From Caldisericia bacterium (lineage in GTDB: Bacteria; Caldisericota; Caldisericia; JAAYUI01): 26,460 bases of DNA. The stretch is from assembly GCA_017999835.1 (NCBI GenBank), contig JAGNLA010000020.1, positions 1 to 26,460 on the forward strand, given 5' to 3'. Below the pieces are notes generated by a model, which did no database searches, had not been told where the DNA came from, and saw nothing but the letters and a program-made list of their open reading frames with translations. Position numbers and translations under genes: made by a program. Positions 1-7,910 of this stretch are shown in pieces (the stretch's first letter is position 1; each line of letters starts with the position of its first letter).

Positions 1-126
1 GGCGACAACGTTACCATGGAAGCCGACCTCATCGTCCCAGTAGCCATGGAAAAAGGCGACCGCTTCGCTATCCGTGAAGGTGGAAGAACCATCGGCGCAG
101 GCGTCGTAACAGAGATTTTGGAGTAA
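1..126 (+). CDS. tuf: Elongation factor Tu, 3' end (partial)
   Basis: The window opens inside this gene. The last 41 codons read as the C-terminal beta-barrel of EF-Tu: a segment beginning [20 protein letters not shown], then [15 protein letters not shown] and a terminal TEILE before TAA. EF-Tu is the GTPase that brings aminoacyl-tRNA to the ribosome in the cytoplasm. The reading frame is intact to the stop and rpmG starts three bases later, so the two are probably cotranscribed. The 5' part lies outside the window, so the GTPase domain cannot be checked. Confidence 0.97.
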   Translation, partial: GDNVTMEADLIVPVAMEKGDRFAIREGGRTIGAGVVTEILE

Positions 127-129
127 ACC

Positions 130-279
130 ATGAGAGAAAAGATTGACATGGCTTGCACAGAGTGCAAGAACCGCAACTATGTAACAATCAAGAACAAGAA
201 GAATGATCCGGACAGGATTTCTCTTAAGAAATTCTGCAAGCACTGCAGAAAGCACACCGAGCACAAAGAAGCAAGATAA
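130..279 (+). CDS. rpmG: 50S ribosomal protein L33, zinc-ribbon (C+) form
   Basis: This is a 49-residue protein of the usual L33 size. It has two CxxC knuckles (Cys9/Cys12 and Cys36/Cys39), so it is the zinc-binding form of this large-subunit ribosomal protein rather than the Cys-free form. It starts with ATG three bases after the tuf stop, and no separate promoter is visible, so it is probably made from the tuf transcript. In many bacteria rpmG is followed by secE and nusG. Here an intrinsic terminator follows within about 22 bases, so that link is broken. Confidence 0.93.
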   Translation: MREKIDMACTECKNRNYVTIKNKKNDPDRISLKKFCKHCRKHTEHKEAR

Positions 280-300
280 GCTGATAACCCATGCTTTCTC

Positions 301-335
301 AAAACCCCTCCTTTTGGAGGGGTTTTGTATTTTTT
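301..335 (+). terminator. Intrinsic terminator after tuf-rpmG
   Basis: A perfect 11-bp stem (AAAACCCCTCC with GGAGGGGTTTT) closes a TTTT loop. It is followed by GTATTTTTT, a U-rich tail on the plus strand. It ends the tuf-rpmG transcript. Confidence 0.92.
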
Positions 336-352
336 ATAAAGCTATGATTGTT

Positions 353-381
353 TTGACAATTCTTGGTCATTTTCATAATAT
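353..381 (+). promoter_or_regulatory. Sigma-70-type promoter for the DinB-like pair
   Basis: A perfect -35 (TTGACA, 353-358) is followed by a 17-bp spacer and TAATAT as the -10 (376-381). The start site would be near 388. The first DinB-like gene then begins about 25 nt downstream with a TGGAGG ribosome-binding site. Confidence 0.75.
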
Positions 382-412
382 CAAATAAAAACAATAATTA
401 TGGAGGAAACAA

Positions 413-886
413 ATGGACATAGGCTCCTATGAAAAGATGGCAAGGTTCTCAAGGCAGATGATGGTTGATTTTTTGAAGAAGAATTTTGACAAAACTATAC
501 AACAATCGTCTGACAATGAACTTGTTTCTAATGCAAAAAGACGCTTCAAATCAATACTTGAACATATTTACGAAGGCGAATGGCTTTACTTCCTAAATCC
601 GATCATAAAATCTGACGCAAAGCCAGACATGTCAAAAATACAAACAAATGTTGTGGATAAAACAGTTCTAGCGCTTGATGAACCAAGGGAAGAGCTTTAC
701 AAAGTCTTGAGCAGTTACAAAGACAGACTCGATGAAACGATCCCAGGCACAGAGATAACACCGTCAAGGGTTTATTTTTGGCTTGTTGAGCATGATGCCT
801 GGCACCATGGACAGATGGAGCTACTCGTAGAAACAATTGAGAAGGAGTCGCTTCAACCAAAAATAGTGTTTGAGGATGAGCAATGA
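413..886 (+). CDS. DinB-superfamily four-helix protein (first of a pair)
   Basis: The 157-residue protein has the pattern of the DinB/YfiT-like four-helix bundle. A first metal-ligand histidine lies in an LEHIYEGEW segment (His51) and the other two in HDAWHHGQ (His127, His131), the family's usual His triad. Known members are metal-dependent thiol-S-transferases or hydrolases, and many are uncharacterised. No substrate can be named here. It has no signal peptide, so it is cytoplasmic. The start has a strong TGGAGG site seven bases upstream and a good promoter. The stop overlaps the start of the next gene by 4 bp (ATGA), so the two are translationally coupled and may form a heterodimer. Confidence 0.75.
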   Translation: MDIGSYEKMARFSRQMMVDFLKKNFDKTIQQSSDNELVSNAKRRFKSILEHIYEGEWLYFLNPIIKSDAKPDMSKIQTNVVDKTVLALDEPREELYKVLSSYKDRLDETIPGTEITPSRVYFWLVEHDAWHHGQMELLVETIEKESLQPKIVFEDEQ

Positions 887-1341
887 ATGGTGCCGATGCT
901 GTTAGAATGCTTGGCTGGACACGAGAAAGACTGACAAAGTTTCTTGAGTCTGTGCCGGAAGAGTTTCTCGACTATAAGCCACCGATGGAGATTCCCAAAA
1001 CTGAAACCTACAAAAAACCGAGAGCAATTCTTTCACATGTTGTTGGTGTGGAATCCTATTGGATTCATGAGAAAATTGTCATGAAAACTTTCGAAACGTC
1101 CTTGTGGTCATTCCCAAAAAAGTCGATGCAAGAGATAGTTGACGCTATGAACAAAGTCCGAAACCGTACTCTAGAATGGTTAAACGAAAACATCGACAGA
1201 GACCTTGAGCAAACCTATACACCAAGAGCCCAAAAATCTTTTGCGTGTTTGTTCTACCACGTTGCCGAACACGAAGCTCATCATCTTGGACAGTTGAGCT
1301 TGTTGACGACTTTTGCAGGCATAAAAACACCTTGGGTGTGA
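883..1341 (+). CDS. DinB-superfamily four-helix protein (second of a pair)
   Basis: This 152-residue protein has the same layout as its upstream neighbour: a first histidine in ILSHVVGVESYW (His52) and a C-terminal HEAHHLGQ motif (His130, His134). This is the DinB-family metal triad. The two proteins differ clearly in the rest of the sequence, so this is a diverged tandem pair and not a recent duplication. Its ATG overlaps the upstream stop (ATGA), implying coupled translation and near-equal amounts. Its substrate is unknown and it is cytoplasmic. No terminator is obvious before the next gene. Confidence 0.72.
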   Translation: MNGADAVRMLGWTRERLTKFLESVPEEFLDYKPPMEIPKTETYKKPRAILSHVVGVESYWIHEKIVMKTFETSLWSFPKKSMQEIVDAMNKVRNRTLEWLNENIDRDLEQTYTPRAQKSFACLFYHVAEHEAHHLGQLSLLTTFAGIKTPWV

Positions 1342-1505
1342 TTTCTACATAGATTTTAAAAAATTGATCCCTATTTAATGACCACAAATGGGTATTTTAT
1401 CCAATCGGCCTTGTTACAATTTATTTGCATGTGAAAATAAAGTTTCTGAGGCTAGCCATTTTTATGGTTGGTTGATGGGAAAACTTCATTTTTAAAGGAT
1501 GGCCA

Positions 1506-2594
1506 ATTATTAAGAACCTTTTCAAACCTCTGAGCTTCGGCTCTGTTGAAGCCAGCTTACCAATTATTCAGGGAGGAATGGGCGTTGGTATTTCGCTGGC
1601 TGGTCTTGCAAGCGCAGTAGCCAATCAAGGTGGGGTTGGCATTATTGCTACTGTAGGCATAGGAATGTATGAACCTGATTTCAACACAAATTTTCTCGAA
1701 GCAAACATCAGGGCTTTGAGAAGAGAGATCAGTCGTTTTAGGGAAAAGTCGCAAGGTTTGCTTGGCGTCAATGTGCTAGGCGCTCTTTCAAACTTTGGTG
1801 ACATGGTCAGGACAGCAATCGAGGAATGCGTTGATTTTATTTTTACAGGTGCAGGGCTCCCGTTGAATTTGCCGATGTATCTTGAAGGATCGCTCAAAAC
1901 AAAGCTTGTGCCAATTGTTTCATCCTCCAAAGCTCTGAGCCTTATAGCAAAAAACTGGATAAAGAAGTACAACTATGTGCCTGACGCGGTGGTTGTGGAA
2001 GGTCCGAAAGCCGGTGGACATCTTGGTTTTTCAAGAGAACAGCTCAATGATCCGCAATATGCGCTGGAGAACATCCTGCCACCAATCATTGAAGAAGCCA
2101 ACCTTATCGGTAGCCAAACAGAAAAACAAATACCAGTGATTGCCGCTGGTGGCATATATACTGGCGCCGATATTGACAAGTTTTTGAGCATGGGTGTATC
2201 AGGCGTACAGATGGGCACGAGATTTGTGACTACTCATGAGTGCGATGCTCACGAAACGTTCAAACAGGCATATCTGGCGGCAAAGCCAGAGGACATAGTA
2301 ATCATCAAAAGTCCAGTGGGTTTGCCGGGACGCGCAATCAACAACAGTTTTATAGAAAAACTTAAAGCTGGTCAGATGATACCATACAAATGTCCTTATC
2401 ATTGCATATCGACATGCGACAGGGTCAACAGTCCGTATTGTATTGGTTTGGCGCTCATGCATGCAAAGAAGGGACAGATGAACCTGGGTTTTGCCTTTGC
2501 TGGCGCCAACGCTTACAGAACCAACGAAATCATCTCGGTTGAAAATCTGGTCAAGAAGTTGCAAGAAGAGTATGAGGATTCAACAAGCAAATAG
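1506..2594 (+). CDS. Nitronate monooxygenase / 2-nitropropane dioxygenase-like FMN protein
   Basis: This is a TIM-barrel flavoprotein of the NMO/FabK superfamily. It has the FMN-binding N-terminal motif IIQGGMGVG, the active-site segment GPKAGGHLGF with its conserved His, an AAGGIYTG phosphate-binding turn and GVQMGTRFVTT. A C-terminal cysteine cluster (CPYHCISTCD..., then PYCIGLAL) leads into a GFAFAGANAYR segment, a signature I associate with an anaerobe-type subgroup. The first in-frame ATG (1578) falls inside the GGMGVG motif, and coding similarity extends about 24 codons upstream. No ATG, GTG or TTG exists between there and the in-frame stop at 1473. I chose ATT at 1506, six bases after AAAGGA. 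ATT 1509, CTG 1530 or a one-base frameshift joining ATG 1499 are alternatives. The physiological substrate is unknown. Confidence 0.8.
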   Translation: MIKNLFKPLSFGSVEASLPIIQGGMGVGISLAGLASAVANQGGVGIIATVGIGMYEPDFNTNFLEANIRALRREISRFREKSQGLLGVNVLGALSNFGDMVRTAIEECVDFIFTGAGLPLNLPMYLEGSLKTKLVPIVSSSKALSLIAKNWIKKYNYVPDAVVVEGPKAGGHLGFSREQLNDPQYALENILPPIIEEANLIGSQTEKQIPVIAAGGIYTGADIDKFLSMGVSGVQMGTRFVTTHECDAHETFKQAYLAAKPEDIVIIKSPVGLPGRAINNSFIEKLKAGQMIPYKCPYHCISTCDRVNSPYCIGLALMHAKKGQMNLGFAFAGANAYRTNEIISVENLVKKLQEEYEDSTSK

Positions 2595-2600
2595 TTTGAA

Positions 2601-2645
2601 TTAAAATTAAAAACCCTGCCGTCACGGCAGGGTTTTTAATTTTAA
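2601..2645. terminator. Bidirectional terminator, perfect 20-bp inverted repeat
   Basis: TTAAAATTAAAAACCCTGCC (2601-2620) is repeated perfectly inverted at 2626-2645 around a five-base loop, GTCAC. The GC core is flanked by A and T runs on both sides, so it works as a terminator for both the nitronate monooxygenase-like gene (plus) and the M6 protease gene (minus), which converge on it. Confidence 0.93.
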
Positions 2646-2661
2646 TGGCTGGAATTTGATT

Positions 2662-4452
2662 TTACTTCTTATCTACCGAATAGTTTCTTGCAAGCAACAT
2701 GAAATCAAGGATATCGATTACCCCATCGGAATTGAAGTCGTATTTTGCATCAAATCCATTGTCTTCGGCGGTCAGGCCATAATACTTCAAAAACATTTCG
2801 ATGTCAGCATTATCGACCATTCCATCCGCATTCAAGTCGCCTTCCAGAGGAACAACTTCGAACACCAATTCTATATAACCGTTTACCTCTGAGGATTGGT
2901 TTACATAATTGACCTTTGCAGTGTACTTACCAAGCTTCAATGTCGAAGTGTCAATTGTTATGTTAACTTCCTCGTCATTGCCGATGAAACTGTTTCTGTC
3001 GAGACTAATCCAATTTTCTGAGGCTTTCATCTGGATAAAAAGTTTTCCAACACCAACGTTTCTGAAATTGACCGTTTTGGTAACTTGCCTGCCGGTAACG
3101 ATTTTTCCGAAAACAACCTGTTGTTCAACGGATACAATCGGTCTTTCAGGAGAAACAAAGTCAACTTTGAACGACATTCTTGTGCCACGTTCAGATATCT
3201 CAGTGATGGATACGGTTTTGTCGCTATTGCCTTTTCTGTATGGGAGCGTATTTGGGGTTGTTTGAGCAGTGATTTTTGTTCTGGAAATATCTGCCCCCCA
3301 CACGGCGGTTTTGTGTAATGTTGAGCCTCCAGGGTCAAGCACGACTATGCCATGAGTTCTCCACACAACACCGTTATCATCCGCGCCCAAGGTGTTGAAT
3401 CTGTGTGCGTAAGGTCTTTTATCATCAACATGGTAGATAACCAGTCCTGAGTCTGGCGCGCCCTGAAAGTACCCGTCGCAACCTTTTCTTGTCCTGTTTT
3501 CAAGGCAAAGCCATTCTTCATCTGAACCTGGAATTGGAATCTTGTACATTTTGTTTGTGCCATCGCCATTGAGGTCGTCGACATAGTAAGTACCTGGTTC
3601 AGTAATTGTGATTGGTTCGATCCAACCGGCTTTCCATCTGTGGAATGCCGTCAAACCGCAGTAATTTGACCATACGCCTTCGCCCATAAGATCCCAGCCG
3701 CCTGTTGGTGAGGATGAGTAGCTGTAATCATATAAATCCCATAATGGAATGCTTGCATGGGCAAATTCATGAAGAATTGTAATGAGCGGGAACCCTACCC
3801 CTACATCCTCGCCAATGCTTATGTATGCCGTGTTAGATTCGGTGTCGTAGAATGTGAAATCTCCTGGCATTGGACCGCCGATCGTCCAAGAGTTGCCTGC
3901 CCATACAATAATAATGTGGTCTGGATTGCCATTTCCGTCTGCATCATAATCACTCCAGTTAATGCCAGCTTTATCAGCTGCCGTGAGACCGTCATTTAGC
4001 AGTGCGTTTATACCTTCATTAGAATTGGTGTCGTATTCGGAGAGCTTCTTCGGCATCTTTATCCATTCATGGATACCATCTGGGCCGAAGGTTACATTCA
4101 TCTTACCACCCGATGCATCCCAGAAATACCCAGCCAAGCTTTTTTCCTTGCCTCTTTCAAACTTTACTCTCAGTGACTCGCGAACGTAAGTATACTTGCT
4201 ATCCTCAAAATAGAGTGGGATAACGCATACTTTTTTCTCCCCGTCACCTCCACCGAGAGTAGGCGATGTGGGTGTAGATGGCTTGTTGTTGTGTAAAAAA
4301 CTGAGTTTGCTAACAGTTTTTGCCAGTTCCTGTTTGATCTGGCCAAGGTTTGCGATTGGATATTTCTTGTCCAAGTCGGCAGAAATTGTTCCTATACCAA
4401 AACAACATACCGCTATTACAACGCTCAAAGACAAAAGAATTATTTTTCTCAT
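2662..4452 (-). CDS. Secreted M6-family metalloprotease with C-terminal dockerin
   Basis: The protein has 596 residues. An N-terminal MRK plus hydrophobic stretch ending near TISA is a signal peptide, so the protein is exported. The zinc motif HEFAH (residues 228-232) is followed by DLYDY and GGWDLMGEG, as in immune-inhibitor-A-like M6 peptidases. After the protease come beta-rich segments. The C-terminus (about 537-592) has two calcium-binding repeats, GDLNADGMVDNADI and YDFNSDGVIDILDF, forming a type-I-like dockerin. Dockerins bind cohesins, but no cohesin is in the window. A TTG at 4473 would add seven residues. I prefer ATG at 4452 because it gives a normal signal peptide, although neither start has a clear ribosome-binding site. 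The likely role is extracellular or surface protein degradation. Confidence 0.88.
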   Translation of the reverse strand: MRKIILLSLSVVIAVCCFGIGTISADLDKKYPIANLGQIKQELAKTVSKLSFLHNNKPSTPTSPTLGGGDGEKKVCVIPLYFEDSKYTYVRESLRVKFERGKEKSLAGYFWDASGGKMNVTFGPDGIHEWIKMPKKLSEYDTNSNEGINALLNDGLTAADKAGINWSDYDADGNGNPDHIIIVWAGNSWTIGGPMPGDFTFYDTESNTAYISIGEDVGVGFPLITILHEFAHASIPLWDLYDYSYSSSPTGGWDLMGEGVWSNYCGLTAFHRWKAGWIEPITITEPGTYYVDDLNGDGTNKMYKIPIPGSDEEWLCLENRTRKGCDGYFQGAPDSGLVIYHVDDKRPYAHRFNTLGADDNGVVWRTHGIVVLDPGGSTLHKTAVWGADISRTKITAQTTPNTLPYRKGNSDKTVSITEISERGTRMSFKVDFVSPERPIVSVEQQVVFGKIVTGRQVTKTVNFRNVGVGKLFIQMKASENWISLDRNSFIGNDEEVNITIDTSTLKLGKYTAKVNYVNQSSEVNGYIELVFEVVPLEGDLNADGMVDNADIEMFLKYYGLTAEDNGFDAKYDFNSDGVIDILDFMLLARNYSVDKK

Positions 4453-4511
4453 TTGAAGATATTTTGCAGCCAATTAACATTTTTAGGGGTTAATGGCTGG
4501 TAAAAGGGCAG

Positions 4512-6113
4512 TTATAACAATTGAGTCGGGGCATCTTTATTTAAAATAAGTTTTGCTAAATTTTCATAAATGTGAACATTTTCGTAAAATGTCTCAAATA
4601 ACCTGGCGTTAGTGGTATGGATCGGTAGTAAATGTTTTGGTTTTATGGTATTGACAATTTTGCTGAGGTGGTCGTAGCTGGCATGACCCGAGGTGTGTGC
4701 ATATTCGAAATCCATCCCATTGAGCTGAGTCCAGGCAAGGAGTTTTGCAAAAGAGATTTCCATTTCTTCATTGAACGGTTCGGCTTTTCCATAGATATAG
4801 GTTCCTCTCACAACAGGCCCAAGGTGCATAAGTACGTTTGGCCCTGAGCTTGTGTAGATTAGGAAATCTTTCGGGTTTTTTTTGATGTCCTCTCGCATCT
4901 CTGGCCCCCAGAAAATCCTTGGGTAGCCCTGAGAGGCAAGGTTGTCGAAGTGGTCGATGATGCTTTGTTCCCACTTGTTGCGTTCGTTGCGGTTTTCTAT
5001 GTATATCTCAGGAAAATAGTCGAACGCTTCCCTGATTGCTATCACCATCTCAAGTTTCTTTTTGTCATCCTTGTACTTTTTTGGGTCGGTGTTGCCTTCC
5101 TTTATTCGGGTTTTTGCCCTTGAAAGGAGCAGTGAACAGTTAGGAAACTTTTCAAGCGTCGGATAGTGGTTGGTAACCTCGTTTAAACCCTTGGCAATAA
5201 AGGCTTTTCGACTATCTATGAGCACATGCCTGCCCTTTGACCTGGCTACATCAATGACCATCTCCATTCTGTCCAGGTCTGCCGGAGATGCATCATAGAC
5301 GACGATACCGTCGGACTCATCGATGATTTTTGAAACCTTGAGCGCCACTTCGTCTTCAGACTTGCATCCTCTGGATTCTACCTCTTCCTCGGTATACTCC
5401 TGATTGGTGTTTGTTATCGACTGGCTTCTGGAATTAATTCTTGTGCCTTCGCACAGCAGGTAGTCAAGTCTTGCTTCAGCTGCTTGAGCTATGAAATTTT
5501 CGGTTAACTCAGGCCTTCTGCCATGGAGTCTGAGGTCGCCAGAGTAACCGATCTTTATTCCATCCATCTCGATGATGAAGGCTGAAGCGCCTGGGATCGA
5601 GTGGTCAACTCCGATGTGTTTGACGGACGCACCGCCAACCTGAAAGGTCTGGCCTTCTTCGACGCTCAAAAATGAGCTGTCGTCATACTTGAGCTTGAAA
5701 TCCTCATTAATTTCGCGTCGTTGGGCAAGGAAGGTTTTTGAAACGATTGATCCATATAGTTTGACGTCAGGGTGAAGCAGACCGAGGTAGCCGACATGGT
5801 CGATGTGGGAATGCGAAATGAGAACACAGTTTATTGATATTTTTTCTTGCTTGCCAACAGTTCCACAGAATCCATAGTCGTCGTAGATGCATTTTACACC
5901 ACGATTTTTATAGACTCCTTCAAGGTCAGGTACAGCGCCGATAGCCAATAAATCCTCAAGAGTGCTGGGCTGGAGGAAAGGTACATCAAAATACTTGCCT
6001 TCTGTGCCAAACGATGAGCCAAAGTCAAGGAATATTCTTGTGTCTTGACCCTCAAGAAGGATTTTGTTGCCGCCAATTTCGTTTTGTCCCCCGTAAAAGC
6101 TCAGTTTGACCAC
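4512..6113 (-). CDS. RNase J-like metallo-beta-lactamase/beta-CASP protein
   Basis: The 533-residue protein begins with an RNase J-like LSFYGGQNEIGGNKI strand and carries the metal motif HSHIDHVG (His101, His103, Asp105, His106). A later HIGVDHS and a GYSGDLRLHG segment provide further ligands. The C-terminal part has HTSGHA and LLPIHTT, as in the RNA-processing beta-CASP family. That family contains RNase J exo/endonucleases and CPSF-like enzymes. The sequence is diverged enough that RNA as substrate is an inference. It lacks a signal peptide and is cytoplasmic. Translation starts at GTG, with AAGGAGG and AAGG upstream, overlapping the end of the preceding gene. It is the last gene of the ddl operon. 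Confidence 0.8.
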   Translation of the reverse strand: MVKLSFYGGQNEIGGNKILLEGQDTRIFLDFGSSFGTEGKYFDVPFLQPSTLEDLLAIGAVPDLEGVYKNRGVKCIYDDYGFCGTVGKQEKISINCVLISHSHIDHVGYLGLLHPDVKLYGSIVSKTFLAQRREINEDFKLKYDDSSFLSVEEGQTFQVGGASVKHIGVDHSIPGASAFIIEMDGIKIGYSGDLRLHGRRPELTENFIAQAAEARLDYLLCEGTRINSRSQSITNTNQEYTEEEVESRGCKSEDEVALKVSKIIDESDGIVVYDASPADLDRMEMVIDVARSKGRHVLIDSRKAFIAKGLNEVTNHYPTLEKFPNCSLLLSRAKTRIKEGNTDPKKYKDDKKKLEMVIAIREAFDYFPEIYIENRNERNKWEQSIIDHFDNLASQGYPRIFWGPEMREDIKKNPKDFLIYTSSGPNVLMHLGPVVRGTYIYGKAEPFNEEMEISFAKLLAWTQLNGMDFEYAHTSGHASYDHLSKIVNTIKPKHLLPIHTTNARLFETFYENVHIYENLAKLILNKDAPTQLL

Positions 6114-6117
6114 GTTT

Positions 6118-6756
6118 CTACCTTATCCTCCTTAAAGGTGTCAGAAGAATCAGCATGGCAACACAAAAGACAGTGATTCCAAAGCAAATGTAGAGAAGTG
6201 TTTCAAGGCTGATGCTCTTGAGGAGTTTGTCAGCCCAGGTTTCTGGCTTGACAGGAACAGGGATTTTTGAAACGATCATCTGGTCCTTGTCTTTGGTTAG
6301 CTCAAGTCCGAGAATTGTGCAAAAATCCTTGATTGGAACAAACAACATTCCTCCCGAGATGGTTGTTTTTGTCGGAAGGGAGGTTTTTTTGTCTCCAAGG
6401 ATGAGTTTTTCAGAATCTGTACCAAAAATCGCAATTACTTTTCCATCAGAGTCCAGGATGAAGTGCGGCTGGCTGAACTGGTTGAAACCGTTCTTGACGT
6501 TGTCAACGCCAATTGCATTTTTTAGGTCAATGTCAAATTCAGATTTGCCAGAAAGCATTTTATGACCGGATTCCGATAGCAAGAGCCTGACCGGAATCAT
6601 GCCTGAGCCATTCTCGATTGTTATTGGCGCAGACAATTTGACCGGCAGCCCGTTGATGTTGATCTTCGTTGATTTTAGTTCAAAAGTTACTTTTCCAAAC
6701 ACTGTTGCTGGCGCAAGCAACAAGACCAGCATGACAATCGTTAATGTTTTTTTCAC
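6118..6756 (-). CDS. Copper-amine-oxidase-N-domain-like exported membrane protein
   Basis: The 212-residue protein has a signal peptide (about 1-21), then a stalk-like domain with the pattern INGLPVKLSAPITIENGSGM / IPVRLLLSESG and later MLFVPIKDFCTILGLEL. This pairing of a hidden-amino-acid strand with a 'MIPVR' helix is typical of copper amine oxidase N-terminal domains. These are common in surface proteins and do not imply oxidase activity. A single C-terminal membrane helix (LLYICFGITVFCVAMLILL) followed by RRIR anchors it with the domain outside. It starts at GTG, which overlaps the upstream stop (GTGA), with GGAGAG before it. Its function is unknown, and operon context points to the cell surface. 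Confidence 0.7.
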   Translation of the reverse strand: MKKTLTIVMLVLLLAPATVFGKVTFELKSTKININGLPVKLSAPITIENGSGMIPVRLLLSESGHKMLSGKSEFDIDLKNAIGVDNVKNGFNQFSQPHFILDSDGKVIAIFGTDSEKLILGDKKTSLPTKTTISGGMLFVPIKDFCTILGLELTKDKDQMIVSKIPVPVKPETWADKLLKSISLETLLYICFGITVFCVAMLILLTPLRRIR

Positions 6757-7910
6757 TTTCTCTCCAATTCAGGAATAACAAATTTTGACCCAACGTCAGT
6801 TATTGAACACTCAACGTCAAGGTCGAAGTAGAAATAGTGTTCGTCCCTACCTGATATGTTTCCGCTCATTTTGGTTGGCATCCCGGCAAGTTTTCCACCT
6901 TTCATCACCCAGAAGGTGATGTCGCAGTCATAGTATCCAACCCAGTTGGCTTTGGTATCCTTTACAACCCTTATTTTTTCGCAATCGACGCCATTGACGG
7001 CTTCTGACCCCTGTTTGGTTACCCTCACACCGGACTTTGACCTCAGGCTGTTGAGTAGATCCATGAAGTCTTCGTTGGCTTTTATCAGAAGTTTGTTTGC
7101 ATAAACAGCCTCAGCAGACATTGGGGTTGTTTTGCCATCTTCGAGTAGCCAGGCTTGCCGACTGTTGCCATAGATGGTGCATGTACCTTTGCTGCCGTTT
7201 GCCCCGTAATCCTGCCATATCCTGTAGGTTCCGTTAGCATTCTTTTTTATGATTGCGCTAATCCCCTGGGAGTATCCTGCAACATGACCCTGACGCTTTC
7301 CCTGGAATGAATAGGATTTATAACTAGAGAAAGAAACCGTGGTTTTGTCTTTTGGGAGAAGGTAAATGAGTTCCGATAAAGTGTTGCCAGGCGCAAGCAT
7401 GTAGTTCCAGTTGTAGACGTCATAGTTTGGCGAATCGGTTTTCAGATTGTACAGTCCCACTGGCACTTTGAAGTTGTAGTTACCGTTTTGGTCAGTTGAA
7501 CATTCATAAACTTTTCCCTGACGTTCGAGCTTGATTTTGATGTCTGGGATTGGGGTGTCGGTAGCGCCGTTTCTGACCTGGCCGGTGATGCCGGTTGTTG
7601 GACGCAAGCCGACTGTTACCACCGAATTTGGTCCATCGGATACCACAAAATCAAATTCTTCAGGCTCGTAAAACTCCGATTCGATCCTGACCTTGAGTTT
7701 ACGATGTGGTGTCGTTGTTTCCAAAACCCCGTTTGATTTGTAGGTGTGGTTTGTGTCTGCAATCAGATGGACTGATGACGAAATCTGTTTGCCATTGACA
7801 GTGTTTATTGTTGTGATGATGACGCTTATTTCGTTTGTCGTGCTCATCAAAAGCAAGAAGGCTACAAAAAAAAGTGGAGCGAAAATGAGCTTGCAAACGG
7901 ACTTTCTCAT
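6753..7910 (-). CDS. Exported protein with carboxypeptidase-regulatory-like domain
   Basis: The 385-residue protein has an N-terminal MRKSVCKLIFAPLFFVAFLLL signal or anchor. A beta-sandwich segment around residues 105-165 (TGITGQVRNGATDTPIPDIK, then STDQNGNYNFKVPVGLYNL) matches the carboxypeptidase-D regulatory-like fold found in many surface proteins. The C-terminal half (about 190-385) is unrecognised and rich in aromatic residues. Its start overlaps the ddl stop by one base (TGATG), and its end overlaps the next gene by four, so all are coupled. It is probably periplasmic or extracellular. No catalytic motif is visible and no function is assigned. Confidence 0.65.
   Translation of the reverse strand: MRKSVCKLIFAPLFFVAFLLLMSTTNEISVIITTINTVNGKQISSSVHLIADTNHTYKSNGVLETTTPHRKLKVRIESEFYEPEEFDFVVSDGPNSVVTVGLRPTTGITGQVRNGATDTPIPDIKIKLERQGKVYECSTDQNGNYNFKVPVGLYNLKTDSPNYDVYNWNYMLAPGNTLSELIYLLPKDKTTVSFSSYKSYSFQGKRQGHVAGYSQGISAIIKKNANGTYRIWQDYGANGSKGTCTIYGNSRQAWLLEDGKTTPMSAEAVYANKLLIKANEDFMDLLNSLRSKSGVRVTKQGSEAVNGVDCEKIRVVKDTKANWVGYYDCDITFWVMKGGKLAGMPTKMSGNISGRDEHYFYFDLDVECSITDVGSKFVIPELERK

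Noticed and set aside
2642-4500. 11-base direct repeats (TTAATGGCTGG) flanking the M6 protease gene at 2642 and 4490
   Set aside because: This could suggest a mobile unit, but there is no transposase, no inverted ends, and the left copy merges with the terminator. An 11-base match may be chance.
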